Below, piece by piece: positions 46,301 to 56,900 of a stretch of 64,000 bases of DNA. The notes under the pieces are model-generated. The model saw only the letters and a program-made list of their open reading frames with translations. It was not told the DNA's origin and did no database searches. Every line of letters starts with the position of its first letter. Within the stretch, counting starts at the first letter, position 1. The DNA is from Antedon bifida (taxonomy: Eukaryota; Echinodermata; Crinoidea; Comatulida; Antedonidae), in contig OY727097.1 in assembly GCA_963402885.1 (NCBI GenBank), positions 31,055,401 to 31,119,400 of the forward strand. Direction: 5' to 3'. A program made the translations under genes and the position numbers.

Positions 46301-49300
46301 AAATACAAATGTACATTGAATTACACATAGCTACTACTATTTTACTGTAGTTTATTTTATACAAAAACAATTGTTTTAATATATTTTATTTTTAAAATAA
46401 AAAACGGTTAATTATTTATAATATAAAAAGCCTACTGTACATACAAGCAATGCTTAAGTACAGATACTGTAATAGTGGTACACGAATAAAAGTATGGAAG
46501 GCAATCACTGCCAAAAATACAAAAGTAAAACAAACAACGTACTTTCTTTGTATTAATTTAGATCATTCGTTTGTGAAAGTACGTTGTTTGTTTTACTTTT
46601 GTATTTTTGGCGGTGATTGCCTTCCATATAAAAGTGTCACTAAATTTAATAATATTAATAATGTCATCAAATAAGGTAATAGCAACAATGTACAGTAGTG
46701 AGCTGGAGTAATGGTAATATTTAGTCATAATTAAACAAAACCATTCTATGAAACGATATTATTATTTTAAAATAAAAAATAAGTTTTTTAGTTTTTAATA
46801 TAAAAAGCCTAAGGCAATACAAAAGTACAGTTGAACTGTGTAATAATAAAGAAGTGAAGACACATTATTAAAAAACATATAGTTTATTATTAATATTATT
46901 AATTATGCCATAAAAGGAGAAGTATACCAATTAATAAATCAACTACAAATGCCATAGAGGTAATAAAGTTGACAAATTGATTAATTAATGTCCATAAAGC
47001 ATTTTATGATTTGTTGGCCTTCGAAAGAGAATTGTACTTTTGTTATGCATGTTTTTTGTTTGTTGTAAAATAGTGCTGGTAATAGTGTATAGTAATAGTA
47101 TACAGTTCGGTTTGGTGGTAACACAAATCATTAGTTTGTGTAGTTAGTTTTAGTTCAAGTTTCTTTTATAAATAACACTGTCGCAGTCGAAGCTGAATTA
47201 CTGTATATTTACATTAAAATGTATAAAACGATAAAAGTATTTAAAAACAGTAAAAATTATACATCTAAGAAACAAATGGAAAAAACAGATTCTTGTTTAA
47301 TAAATATACCATTTGTTAATGAATGACATGCACTGAATTAATCTTGCATGATATTGAATAAATTAATGTCATATGATATTTATTTTCATCAGCTGTCTTT
47401 AGTAAGTTATCAAATCAATTATGATTGACTCTCGTCTAGTTTCTCACACTTCAGTGATCATATTCATAAATCATTTAAATCCTCTTATTATTCACAAGTT
47501 CGAAACTAGCCCAGCAGACCCAGGGTAACTAGATACCATTCAAACAACAATTAGGATACAAAACAATGCTTTCAATTTGTATTCACACTTAGAATACACA
47601 ACAATAGGGAACATGAGCAATATCTGGTAACAATGAATACTATTGTGTTTAAGTCATTCTAGTAATTCGGCCAATTCACATTTACCAGTTGACCTACTTT
47701 AAGGGTGTTAGTAATAGAGGTTTAACTTTTTAAGGTATATATAATGCTATACAGTAGAACCCTCCTTTGAGACACCTTTATCCAGGGGACACACCTATTA
47801 ATAGGATACGTTTGCATAAAACTAACAAGGGGAAATATATTTTGTAACACTACAGCCAGAGTGACGGATCCAGGATTTTGAAATAGAAGGCCCAGGGCCT
47901 AAAAATTGTGTGAAGTGCTTAACTTAAGCTAAAAATGTCCTATATTTTGCATTATAATTTTAGAAAATTTAGGTGGGAGGGGAGGGCTAGCTGAGCCTAA
48001 TGAGGAAACCCCTATTTATGATTCAAAGCCACTGATTAAATACAGAATGAGAATACTTGATCAGTATATTATCAAATAAGAGTGAATTCAACTTCAAATA
48101 GAATTAAGAGTTTACTTAAGTACAAACTCTACTGTTAAGTGTTCATAATAAAACAGTAATTGACCTTTGGAACAGTCAGTGTACTATAGCATATGAAATG
48201 ATTTAATTTATTTACTACACTACAGGCAGACAGCTATTTGAGTTTGATTATAAAAACAATGGTAGTATGCAGTAGGCCTGACAGTAAAGTAATTACAATT
48301 TTTTTTGGTATGGATTTGGGGGAGGGGTGTACGGTAAGAGATTGTATATACCAACCAAGAGCATGTATTGCTATTAAATAAGGTCTCCCTAATTAAACAT
48401 TTATATTTGTGTTCATATTCAAACAAACCCTATAGACATCATGTTTAAATCCTATGATTAATATTAATAACTTACCCCAGTTTTAGATCTGGAACGTCTA
48501 CCTGTACTATATATTCCTCGGTTCATTTTAATATAGTTTATCCACAGTGAACATTACACAATAAATGTTGATATAAATAAATGCACTAAAAAGACTAGGT
48601 ACATAGGAAGATCCAAATACTTAAGCTAAGCCAGTAAGCTAGTTATCCCCAGCGGCCTAGCATTCACAAAGTAAGCTATCCACAAAAGGTATTCAAATAC
48701 CACAATATTTAGACAGACTAAACAATTTCAAAAGCTAACTGGAGGTAAGCAAGTTCATTAACATTTCAAAAAACTCAGCCTATCATAAACTGATTGTGGG
48801 ACTCCATTCAAATAGATAGATAATTGATTACTTTATCAATGGAGTGTTTGTATGCAAATTATTAACCAATCACAAACAAGAAACACTTCTCTGTTAACCA
48901 ATAGCTTTAAAGGAATTCTAAAGTATCAAAGGTCATTGCCTATAAAAGGTAATCTGATCCACATGTAGCGTACTTGGCAACCATCGCTAGGATAATCCAT
49001 TATCAGTATAGGGATGTTTAAAATTAATCATATCTTCAAATGATAATTATTTACATTTGTATGTCACTATGGAATACATAAATTCTTGTTTACATTATTA
49101 ATCCAGACCACATTGCTAATCTGGCAATTTTTTTTTCTTCTGCATCTACGAGGGTAATTAAGGAACTGTAAAAATACCTAAAATTAAAATGTAGTATTTA
49201 AGCTTTTTACCTTATATATAACAACCATTACATTGTGAGGTGGTTTCCCAAATGAAATATGATACTAGGTATGAATAATTTTAATAAATATTATTACTTA

Positions 49301-52300
49301 ACTGAAGTGTTTTATTATTTATTGTGCATTTATGAATTTGCAAAATATAATGGGATGATAGTATTATTATGCGGTCAGAAAAACTAGAATTTTTATTTAT
49401 CAATCAATCAATTTTTTTTGATATTTTTTTTTATCAAAATTTGATTTAATTTAATTATGTTAGTATTTGCATGGAGAAAATATCTATATATTTCCTCCAT
49501 GGTATTTGCCATTTTTTATCCAGTTATATTATCAAATTAAAAAAAAGTTAATTATTTTGCATTGATATGTACATTTTGTGTTTGCTATTCAAAAAATGAT
49601 AAATAATCAAAAAAACCCACCTGTTTTCTCAAACTACGAATTGCCTTTTCATATGATTCATTCAATTCCCGTAATTGTTCAACCTCCCTCTGCAGCTCTT
49701 CAATTTTACCATCTGCAACTTGTAAAAGATCAGCAACATATGGATCAAGTACAACAGAAGCAGAGGGGGTGCGTGTATCGTGTGAAGGCAGTACTGTAGA
49801 ATCAATGTCCATACGCTGTCGTCTGAATGGGATGTTTTTTTTTCTTCCACCTGAAGCGGGAGAATATAGTTTTTATGAAAACCAAAATAAATCAATAAAA
49901 CTTGAATTGATCAATTAAAAAAATAAATTAAAAAAAATGTTTAGTTATTGTCTTTTGTGTGTTAGTCCACCAGTTGGTGTTTCGATTTTTGTCTGAAAAA
50001 TGTGAGCTCAAGTATTATACGTATGAAATGCCATATGTGCCAAAATATTTGTCTTTTTACTAACAATTTCGGTCTAGAAGTTATAACTACAATTTAACAG
50101 ATAAACCAGATGTAAAAAATAACATTTGTTGACTAATTATACTGGCAGCTAAATTATTAATACAAATATGAATATTTTATTTAAATATTAATTATTAGTA
50201 ATTATAGTTTTAACAATTATGAATTGACAAATATTTACCTGGTGTTTGCACAACCGCTTTGAAGTTTTTCTCCTGCAACTGTGCGATTCTGTCAGACTTC
50301 TGCTTTGACTCTTTCTCAACGGTACGCACTTTATGAACGTATTGAGTATTAAGGAAGCGAAGATCTGCGTTTTCATGCTCAAGTTTGCGAATTGATGACT
50401 TTAGGCTCTTACTGGTGGAGTCTAGATCCTCTCGGACCTTGATTAGTTGGAGATGCAGGTCGTTGTTTTCTTTTACTAGCTTTGCATTGTCACTGCGGTA
50501 AGGCTCGATTTGTTCCTCCCATGTGCCTTTCTCGTGAATGACTTGGCTAGCCTACAAGAATATGATTTATTTTTAATAAAAAAAAAAAAAGAAAAATAAA
50601 CATTAATAAAATCAGACCTTGAATAGATTATTTTGTAGTTTTAATCAAGTTAATCACTTTCGTAGAAAAAAAAACCCAAAAAAATAATGTTCACTTATAA
50701 AATGACAAAATAAATGGTTAAATTCAACCAAAAACCCATTGGCTGGGAGCCGATTTGACTATTTTTTGACATTATTAGGTGACATTAAAATGGCATACTA
50801 CACATCTTGAACCCTTTTTTAAAAAGAACTTTGAAATTCACTATACTATTATAATAATAATTTATATTTTTACAGCTTTAAAGGCCAGGTGGGGGCAAAA
50901 AATTTCTATTGATCATACATTGCAATAATTATCGATCCATAGTTTCCCCTATGTTTCATAATTTTGGGGATTTTATTTGTGTTACACAAGCTTGTTGAAA
51001 ATAAGCACTTTCTTATCAGTGGGGGGATAGTTCAAATTACACAGTAAAATCTCTATTCTTTTGTACACAAATTTTGTAAATAGAGAGGCATTTTAAAAAG
51101 CTATGAAAAATAAACGGTGTGGTAAAAAATGTTATCAGATGACTAAATATATGTAATATAACTTGAATATTACATTTCTGGTATTTTTATTCAACTTCAG
51201 ATTTTTATTTTCATGCTATAGCAAAAATTATCCACCGTATATCCACCATCTTTTTTCACCTTCTAGGGAGTCACCAGACATGTTATTATATTAGGTTAAC
51301 TACCTAACTACTGAAAAAAAGTATTCCTGGTTTTTATGGAAGAATTTTACCAAATTTTGTATTTGACCATATTAAGGGAAATTCATGTTTTTTCATCTTG
51401 ATTTCTGCTACAAATATTTGATTTATGTACAAATAACCAAATATTATATTTAAAATTCATGCCTGTACCTGAGCTTTAAGATCTATCTATCAAAGGAATT
51501 TAAAACAAAATAATATCATATTCTAAAGTATGGAAAATAGTATACTGCCCTCTACACGTGAATAATGATGTGACATCATGGTTACAGTATCTCATTAACA
51601 TAATCGCATGTATTCCAGCTGACAGAACAGGTGGACCATAACATCATCAATTATGGACTACACATGTCCAACATGTAATAATACCCAGAATAACATGCCA
51701 CTTTATACATTTTAACCAGCAATCTATGACAAATTTCTTTCAAGCATATTTTTAAAAGTTTCAAATATGCCTATTATTAGTTTATGTTCAGCAAAAATGA
51801 AGAGGTTATGGGATAGCCTTTATTATGGTTAATATGGTGAACTTTTTTTCTGTTTAAAATCATACCATGATCAAGTATAATCCCTCCGCCTAATTTTATA
51901 CCCTGCAAACCTGGGTCATATCAATATTATATAGCTCTGTCTACACTATCTAACTAGTTTGACAAAAAATGTGTCCCAAATATGGTAGTGATATGCTCAA
52001 ATATGGTAGTGATATGACATCATGTCCATGAGCAGATCACATTTTTTGTGACATAATCTTTAATAGTGTAGACAGAGCTAAAAATATTCATAAGTTAAAT
52101 ACACGTTCAAAAACAATAAATTGAATTGTAATATTGCAGCTATAGTTACCTGTAGTTTAGATTTCTTTAGACTCTCAGTTGTGTGTATCAGATCATTAAA
52201 AAGCTTTTCAACCAACGGAAGTGTTTCTATTCCCAAAGCTTGTCGATAGCCCAGTTGGTCCAGCCGCTTTCGCAAGTTTGTAAACTTGCGTTCCGTCGCA

Positions 52301-52308
52301 GTGCTCAT
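34328..52308 (-). CDS. CEP135: CEP135/TSGA10 family centriolar coiled-coil protein (complete)
   Basis: 22 coding exons, in order: 52150-52308, 50239-50551, 49621-49850, 45261-45389, 44610-44891, 44054-44204, 42280-42518, 41644-41784, 41209-41301, 40835-40897, 40483-40656, 39967-40044, 39520-39671, 38776-38891, 38238-38448, 37804-37972, 37190-37300, 36656-36841, 36051-36260, 35638-35840, 35116-35220, 34328-34577. Phases close throughout, for 1254 residues; human CEP135 has 1140. The N terminus (RKRLDQLGYRQ...LPLVEKLFNDL) and DPYVADLLQVAD are hallmark CEP135 segments, followed by near-continuous coiled coil. RVEIERD...ITTERDSLRERLK is closer to TSGA10, so the gene likely predates the vertebrate split of the two. 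The family builds the centriole cartwheel-to-microtubule link. The last exon is a Ser/Pro/Arg-rich tail with repeated SPTR motifs. The final coding junction of exon 20 uses donor gtcaga, which is weaker than the others. Confidence 0.95.
34677..34869. repeat. Single satellite fragment between 32-bp direct repeats
   Basis: 34709-34837 (129 bp) is a piece of the 30-32 kb satellite unit, including the attatgcgata, atatatgcgcatatat and tagagccatagta landmarks but without the tccctgtac palindrome. It is flanked by two exact copies of a 32-bp unique sequence (34677-34708 and 34838-34869) beginning atcactgttaaagtttacta. It lies in the last intron of CEP135. Confidence 0.9.
36360..36596 (-). mobile_element. 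tRNA-derived SINE, reverse orientation
   Basis: On the minus strand it starts tggctgagcggttaaggc (A-box). It continues to gggtttgagaccgactcgct (B-box region) and then to a body with gttctggtggtgaaactagt and cttctcgaataaggactata. The body phrases match the split SINE at 9101-13640. The minus-strand 3' end near 36360 is approximate. It lies in intron 18 of CEP135. Confidence 0.72.
37973..38237. repeat. gatgaggtc minisatellite in CEP135 intron 15
   Basis: Imperfect repeats of aatgatgaggtc and gatgatgcagttga in two related blocks. Both strands are open over parts of it because the period is a multiple of three. Flanking splice sites and phase show it is intron. Confidence 0.7.
38540..38697. repeat. 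Palindromic MITE family A
   Basis: Left aagctctatctacactatca, right gatagtgtagacagagcttt; the inside has tgtgatgtgcccatatatgg and its facing form. A TA precedes the left end. Confidence 0.75.
40071..40229. repeat. Palindromic MITE family A
   Basis: Left aaagctctttctacactatc followed by aaactagtttgac; right ends gtgtagacagagttt. It lies in CEP135 intron 11 (between 39967-40044 and 40483-40656). Confidence 0.75.
40964..41105. repeat. Family E element (copy 2)
   Basis: Starts acagtggaatctatcc and ends aggggctttactgtag. The inside has ttaaggggacacc twice. It is related to 7749-7897. Confidence 0.55.
41340..41598. repeat. MITE family B, diverged
   Basis: Begins aaaaaatgaagattaataaa and continues through ggccattttgcagttttaat to gagacaatatatctttaaat. 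Both the arrangement and phrases match 389-733. The plus-strand open frame across it is not a gene. Confidence 0.6.
43280..43576. repeat. 29-bp minisatellite, ttaatacatatta type
   Basis: Alternating attagtttaatacat and attacttaatacat half-units repeated about ten times with a few irregular units. It lies in the intron between CEP135 exons 6 and 7. Confidence 0.9.
44353..44478. repeat. MITE family B, short copy
   Basis: Starts attaaatatgtattgtctt and ends ggggcagtgcatctttaaga. The inside has aacctattcaaagtctgagt. It is a deletion derivative of the longer family members. Confidence 0.65.
44913..45075. repeat. Palindromic MITE family A
   Basis: Left taagccttgtctacactatc, right gtgtgtagacaatgcttta, with facing tggtagtgatatg phrases. 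It lies in the intron between CEP135 exons 4 and 5. Confidence 0.75.
45490..45600 (-). repeat. Dispersed repeat, family C (copy 2, inverted)
   Basis: Reverse-oriented match to 22680-22825: gagtaagagcagttttctgt, catgcctattacttgctcct, then a trinucleotide tail at the right. Confidence 0.65.
46486..46635. mobile_element. Foldback MITE with 53-bp arms and 8-bp target duplication
   Basis: Arm 46494-46546 (atggaaggcaatcactgcca...) pairs with 46575-46627 over 53 bases with a single t/c difference and a 28-base loop. The element is flanked by exact ataaaagt at 46486-46493 and 46628-46635. An 8-bp duplication is typical of hAT-type insertion. It lies in intron 3 of CEP135. The rest of that intron (45601-46485 and 46636-48475) shows AT-rich sequence with only a partial family E copy near 47749. 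Confidence 0.88.
48476..48526 (-). CDS. Candidate alternative first exon of CEP135/TSGA10 gene
   Basis: ATG at 48526 opens 17 codons (MNRGIYSTGRRSRSKTG) and ends at ggg followed by a consensus donor gtaagt. Phase is 0, the same as the start of exon 4 (VDTRDQEIG), so splicing to exon 4 keeps frame. The short basic Arg/Ser peptide resembles the basic start of TSGA10, which lacks the CEP135 N terminus. Two CCAAT boxes lie 330-370 bp upstream on this strand (about 48857 and 48898). The product would lack residues 1-234. It is a prediction only; chance is possible. Confidence 0.45.
51933..52079. repeat. Palindromic MITE family A
   Basis: Left agctctgtctacactatcta, right taatagtgtagacagagcta, with TA at both flanks. 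It lies in CEP135 intron 1. The rest of that intron (50552-51932) holds a degraded family B copy near 50600-50820 and otherwise nothing I can name. Confidence 0.75.
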
Positions 52309-52322
52309 AATTATTGGTTAAG

Positions 52323-53919
52323 CTGTAAACAAATATTTATTTTATCACATTTGAATTTACAGGTATTTCAGGTGTAGAAACTTTTTTATTCGAACTTCAA
52401 GCTGATACTGTAGGACTAAGAAGGTAATCAATGATCAGGACTATGCACGGTCAAATAAATAAAATACAAAACCAACTAAATTAAACACCTATGTTATGTA
52501 AATAATCAACCTAAATTAAATAATTGAGGCCTTAAAAAGTAGTCCTGATCGTCTAATTATGAATGAGGTCTGATCATCTACATTAATACTAATAGGTCTA
52601 CACTACTACTAGTCTAGCCTAGTATTTATCGATAATCAATTTAATTAGAATTGATTAGTATTTTACTATTACTTTATTAATTAGGCCTAGGTACAGTACC
52701 TAGCAGTAGTAGATAGTAGCCTGTACAACTACAGTAGGTAATTAATTGAATGATTGATTGGAATGTTTGCATTTTATTTTAATATTATATTAATTATAGG
52801 CCTAAGGGGCCTAGGCCTATTATTATTTCTAGGCCTCTAGGAATTAGAATAGAGGTTAGATCAGGGATAGGCATAATAAAAAAATTATGAAACCCCACAA
52901 GCTTTGGTTGACAACTTATGGCCATTTGTGCTAGGCCTAGTATTAATATTCCGCTGTGATTTAAACAGTCACTCTATCCGCAACACAAACGGTACTCGTG
53001 TAGTAGCCTTCACATAGGAAATGAGTCTTTACTTTAGGCCTAGCCTTCCATTTTCATAACACGTTTCATTTCCGGCCTTGGTTTACTCAAACACGACACG
53101 ACAACTAGGCCTAGAATTACCAAATTCTAGATAACAATTATCTAAAAGTTTTTTTATATCAATTGACCATAAAAATACCTTACTTTTACACATAAATTGT
53201 TGATGATATTAAAATTAAAAACATCGTCGATCGTCAAAAAACATGACAAATTCGAGTTATCGCGCCACCCACAGGAAGTGCGCCGCCAATAATTTTGTCG
53301 AAAAGGGGGGCGCGTAGAGATGATGTGAGAGCAGCTAGCTAAAGTCTCTCTTTTATCCAAATGTCTCTTTGACGTCTCAAAACTAACCCAAACATATAAC
53401 TGTATATGTATTATTTGCTGCTAAATAACAATGCTGCGGGTATCAATGGTTGGATCTCAATGGATAAAGTAATCAATTTTAATTTAAAAAGGGCATGCGA
53501 AAGTTTAACTAATCTTATATTTATTATATTCAATTTCATTTATTGATTTCATTGAACATTATAACAGTAATTTACACAATGAACAATGACACAGAACGAA
53601 AAATATGTTGCAATAATTATCATTATAACTTCAATATAGTAATAAACCACATGGTGATACACTGAACATTAATTACGGGTACTATAGTTATTGATTGAGT
53701 TATTATCTTAAAATGTATTTTATGATTATAATATAGTTTATTTCCCAACTGCATATACATAGGCCTACATAAACGCATCATATTTTGTACAACCGCTACT
53801 TTATAAATGTATAAACGTAGCTCAACTAGTACAATATTATATATCCACCACCTACATTAGGTATATGTTTTGCAAAAGGGTTTTTGGAAAATTACACTTT
53901 GCAGAACGATTCCTGCAAA
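52323..53919 (-). promoter_or_regulatory. Upstream region of CEP135 with probable untranslated exon
   Basis: An acceptor (tttacag) lies 14 bases upstream of the CEP135 ATG, so a 5' untranslated exon exists. A donor at 53178/53179 (aag then gtattt on the minus strand) is a candidate for it. Just upstream, 53230-53330 is unusually CG-rich for this window, with an ETS-like cttcctg, a ccaat and several cgcc boxes, a plausible promoter. The rest, up to the stop of the next gene at 53920, is AT-rich with many gcctaggcct-like scraps. Confidence 0.4.
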
Positions 53920-56900
53920 CTACATTACTTGCAGAACGTTTTCTGCAAATTCACCCAAGACGTTTCCAGCAGGACTGTAGTTGCAAGCCACATAGACGTA
54001 GGTATATCCGTATTCTGTTTTACTGCTGTAGCCACAACCCAGTTGTTCTGTATTCTTCCAGACCACTTGTGTAAAATGTCCTAAATGAAATAACGACATT
54101 TTGAAATACGTACAATATTGTAGCAGACATGAGCATGAGAAGAAAGCAGCCTATCAATAAAACGTTTACTTACCTGTTGGTCCACTAAATCCGGGATTGT
54201 TGAAATCGTAATCATTGATCTCGTCATACCAAGCTTTAACAACTTCTAAACCTGAAAAAGTTAACAAAATATTTAGCGACAACATTTTACCATAAGCCGC
54301 AACCAGAGACTTCTTTAGGTTATATCTGAACGAAGGAAGATTAGAAAGAGATTAATTATGAAATGCTTAATGAATTCCATAATTTTGTATCATAAGGGTT
54401 TACCATCATCAGAAACGACAGCCGATGGTTATATTTCCAAAATTCGTATCAATTAAAACTGCTAACCTGTAATACTGTTTTCGTTGAATGAACTATCGCT
54501 GTTTGCTTGGTACCATAAATTCTCGCCAAAGTCTGTATCTGAGCTATGTTGCAAAACTCCGTAAAATGCATTACTTTCGGCAACTTCCTGCGCATGATCA
54601 CTCAACTCTGATGAAGAATACAAGGGCTGCAATGCACAAAAAAATCAAATTATTCAGATTAGTAAAAATAAGAAAACAATATTGTAATTTAATTCATTAT
54701 ATATGTTCACTCTTTTATTGCCCTCTATAGTTGCATTCGTTAATTTAGTCAATGCCCTCTAGTGTTGACGTCTTTTAGCTTGTTTTTCTGCGTATGTTTA
54801 AAATTAGTAGCTGGTTAGATTTGAACCGTGCAAGATGTGCAACTACTCGCGAACCTATGACAGTGTGTTTTAGGGTATGTTCTTTACTTTGAATTATTAT
54901 ATTTCATGATATTATGTTACATAAAGTTAATTGATATGTTATGATGCCATCATGTATAATAGGATTATTGTATAATATGTATTTTAAGAATTATACTTGT
55001 TGACCTAAACTTCATGATACCAGCTGAATAGGGCTCCGTCAGCTAGCATGCAATGTTTCTTACGGCCTAACGTATGTACAGCCTGTCTGGGCTAGGCCTA
55101 GGAATAAACATGCTCAATAATAACGAAAGGCAGTATTAAATAATGACAAGTATTATTATTGCGATTGATTTATATTGTTCATATGGGTTCATATTTATGT
55201 TGACCATTTATTTACAGAGTATTGTATTTGTGAAGACGATAACAATAGAATTTGATTAGTGATTGCTGCTAATGATCAGTATTGCGCCATAATTTAAGTA
55301 AGCATTATAATACAGTATGGTTTTATCAACAGTTTATATAAGGTTAAAATTGATTACGATTTATGTGATTTAGTATCAGTGCTGATTACACATGATTTCT
55401 GAGAATGATGATTGTAACTGTTTTAAATGGCTTTAACTATTCATTCATGTGTGATGCTATTATGAATTGGTGTAACTCCTGAGATATTCTGAGCATAGTG
55501 TAACATGCAATTTACGATGAGTTCATGATTACTTCGGTTATACGTTAATTATTATTAAATTGTTAATTGCCAGCTTTACTGCAACTACCTTTCATGTATT
55601 AAGGATGATTTGAATATCTTTGTTTCACATGTTATGAGTTGTACCGCAACTAGTTTGGAGTTGTATTTTGATATGATATTGTACTTCACTTTTATTGACA
55701 TTTTTTATATATTTTTACATTAGTCACCAGGTCGGTGCGGTGTGATTCAATAAAGTTAAACGCAATTCAGATTGAACGAGTCCCGTGTTTACCTGCGTGT
55801 ATTTATGTGGCGCCCTCTATAGTGGAATCGGTATTCCATTACAGTGATTAAATTTAGCAAGAAAGACTCAAGCAGCCAGTGTGGAACCTCGTCATGACTG
55901 AACTCGAAGCGAGGATTAGAGATCTGAAGACGTCTCGTCGCAACAAGAAGTCTTTAATGACGCGAAACGTTAACATGTTAATGTCAACATTGGCCGATCC
56001 AGAAAGTGACCGGCAGTCTGTTGTCGAACTGATGCAGAAATCTGAAGACGCGTTTGGTGAGGTAGAATCTGTACATCAATCGTTGTGTGCATCCCTGGAT
56101 GATGATGCCTTCGAGGCTGAGGAAGAGTGGATACAGAAATGCCAAGAGTCATTTTGGAAGGCAAGAAATAGTGGTAGGAAGTTTCTTACTAAGAAAGGTG
56201 TAAATAAGGATAATGTATCTAGTAGTAACATTAATGCCTGTACTAGTTCTAATAATGATGGTATGGTTAATCAATTTTCTGATTTGAGGTTAGCTTTGGA
56301 ATTGCCCAAGGCTCACATTAGTGAATTTAATGGTGATCCTGTGAATTACTGGTCGTTTATAAATAATTTTAATGTCAATGTTGCATCTAAATTAAGTAAT
56401 GACAACGCTCGATTGCAATATTTATTGCAACTGTGTAAGGGTAAAGCCCGCGCTTGCATTGAAAGCTGTGCATTATTAGAGTCTGGTGGTTACGAAATTG
56501 CCATGAATGTAATGAGAAAACAATTTGGTCAGCCACATATGATTTTAGATGGTCTAATCACAGAGATGTTGAATAGGAAACGTATCTCTAATGGTGATGG
56601 TGAAGGACTATGGAACTTAGTAAGTGCTATGAAAAAATGTGAAGTCACATTAAGCCAGATGGGTTATCTGAATGATCTGAACAGCACATCGACCCTGTTA
56701 AAGATTCAATCATTGCTACCCATACGTATGCAGAACGCATGGGCCGACAAGGCTCATGACCTGTTAGAGAAGGGAGAACCGAAATTTGTAGATATGATTA
56801 AGTTTATTGAAAGGAAAGCTGAAGTATCTTGCAACATGTTTGGGCGAAGTGTGGGGAAATTTGCTACTGATAACGGTAAAGAAAGGCCAAGAGTGAAAAC

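Noticed and set aside
53154-53360. 68-codon minus-strand frame next to the CEP135 promoter
   Set aside because: No homology or conserved motif; it overlaps the CG-rich region and candidate untranslated exon.
55879-55893. Start of gag-pol at GTG 55879
   Set aside because: Eukaryotic translation would normally use the first ATG in frame at 55894.
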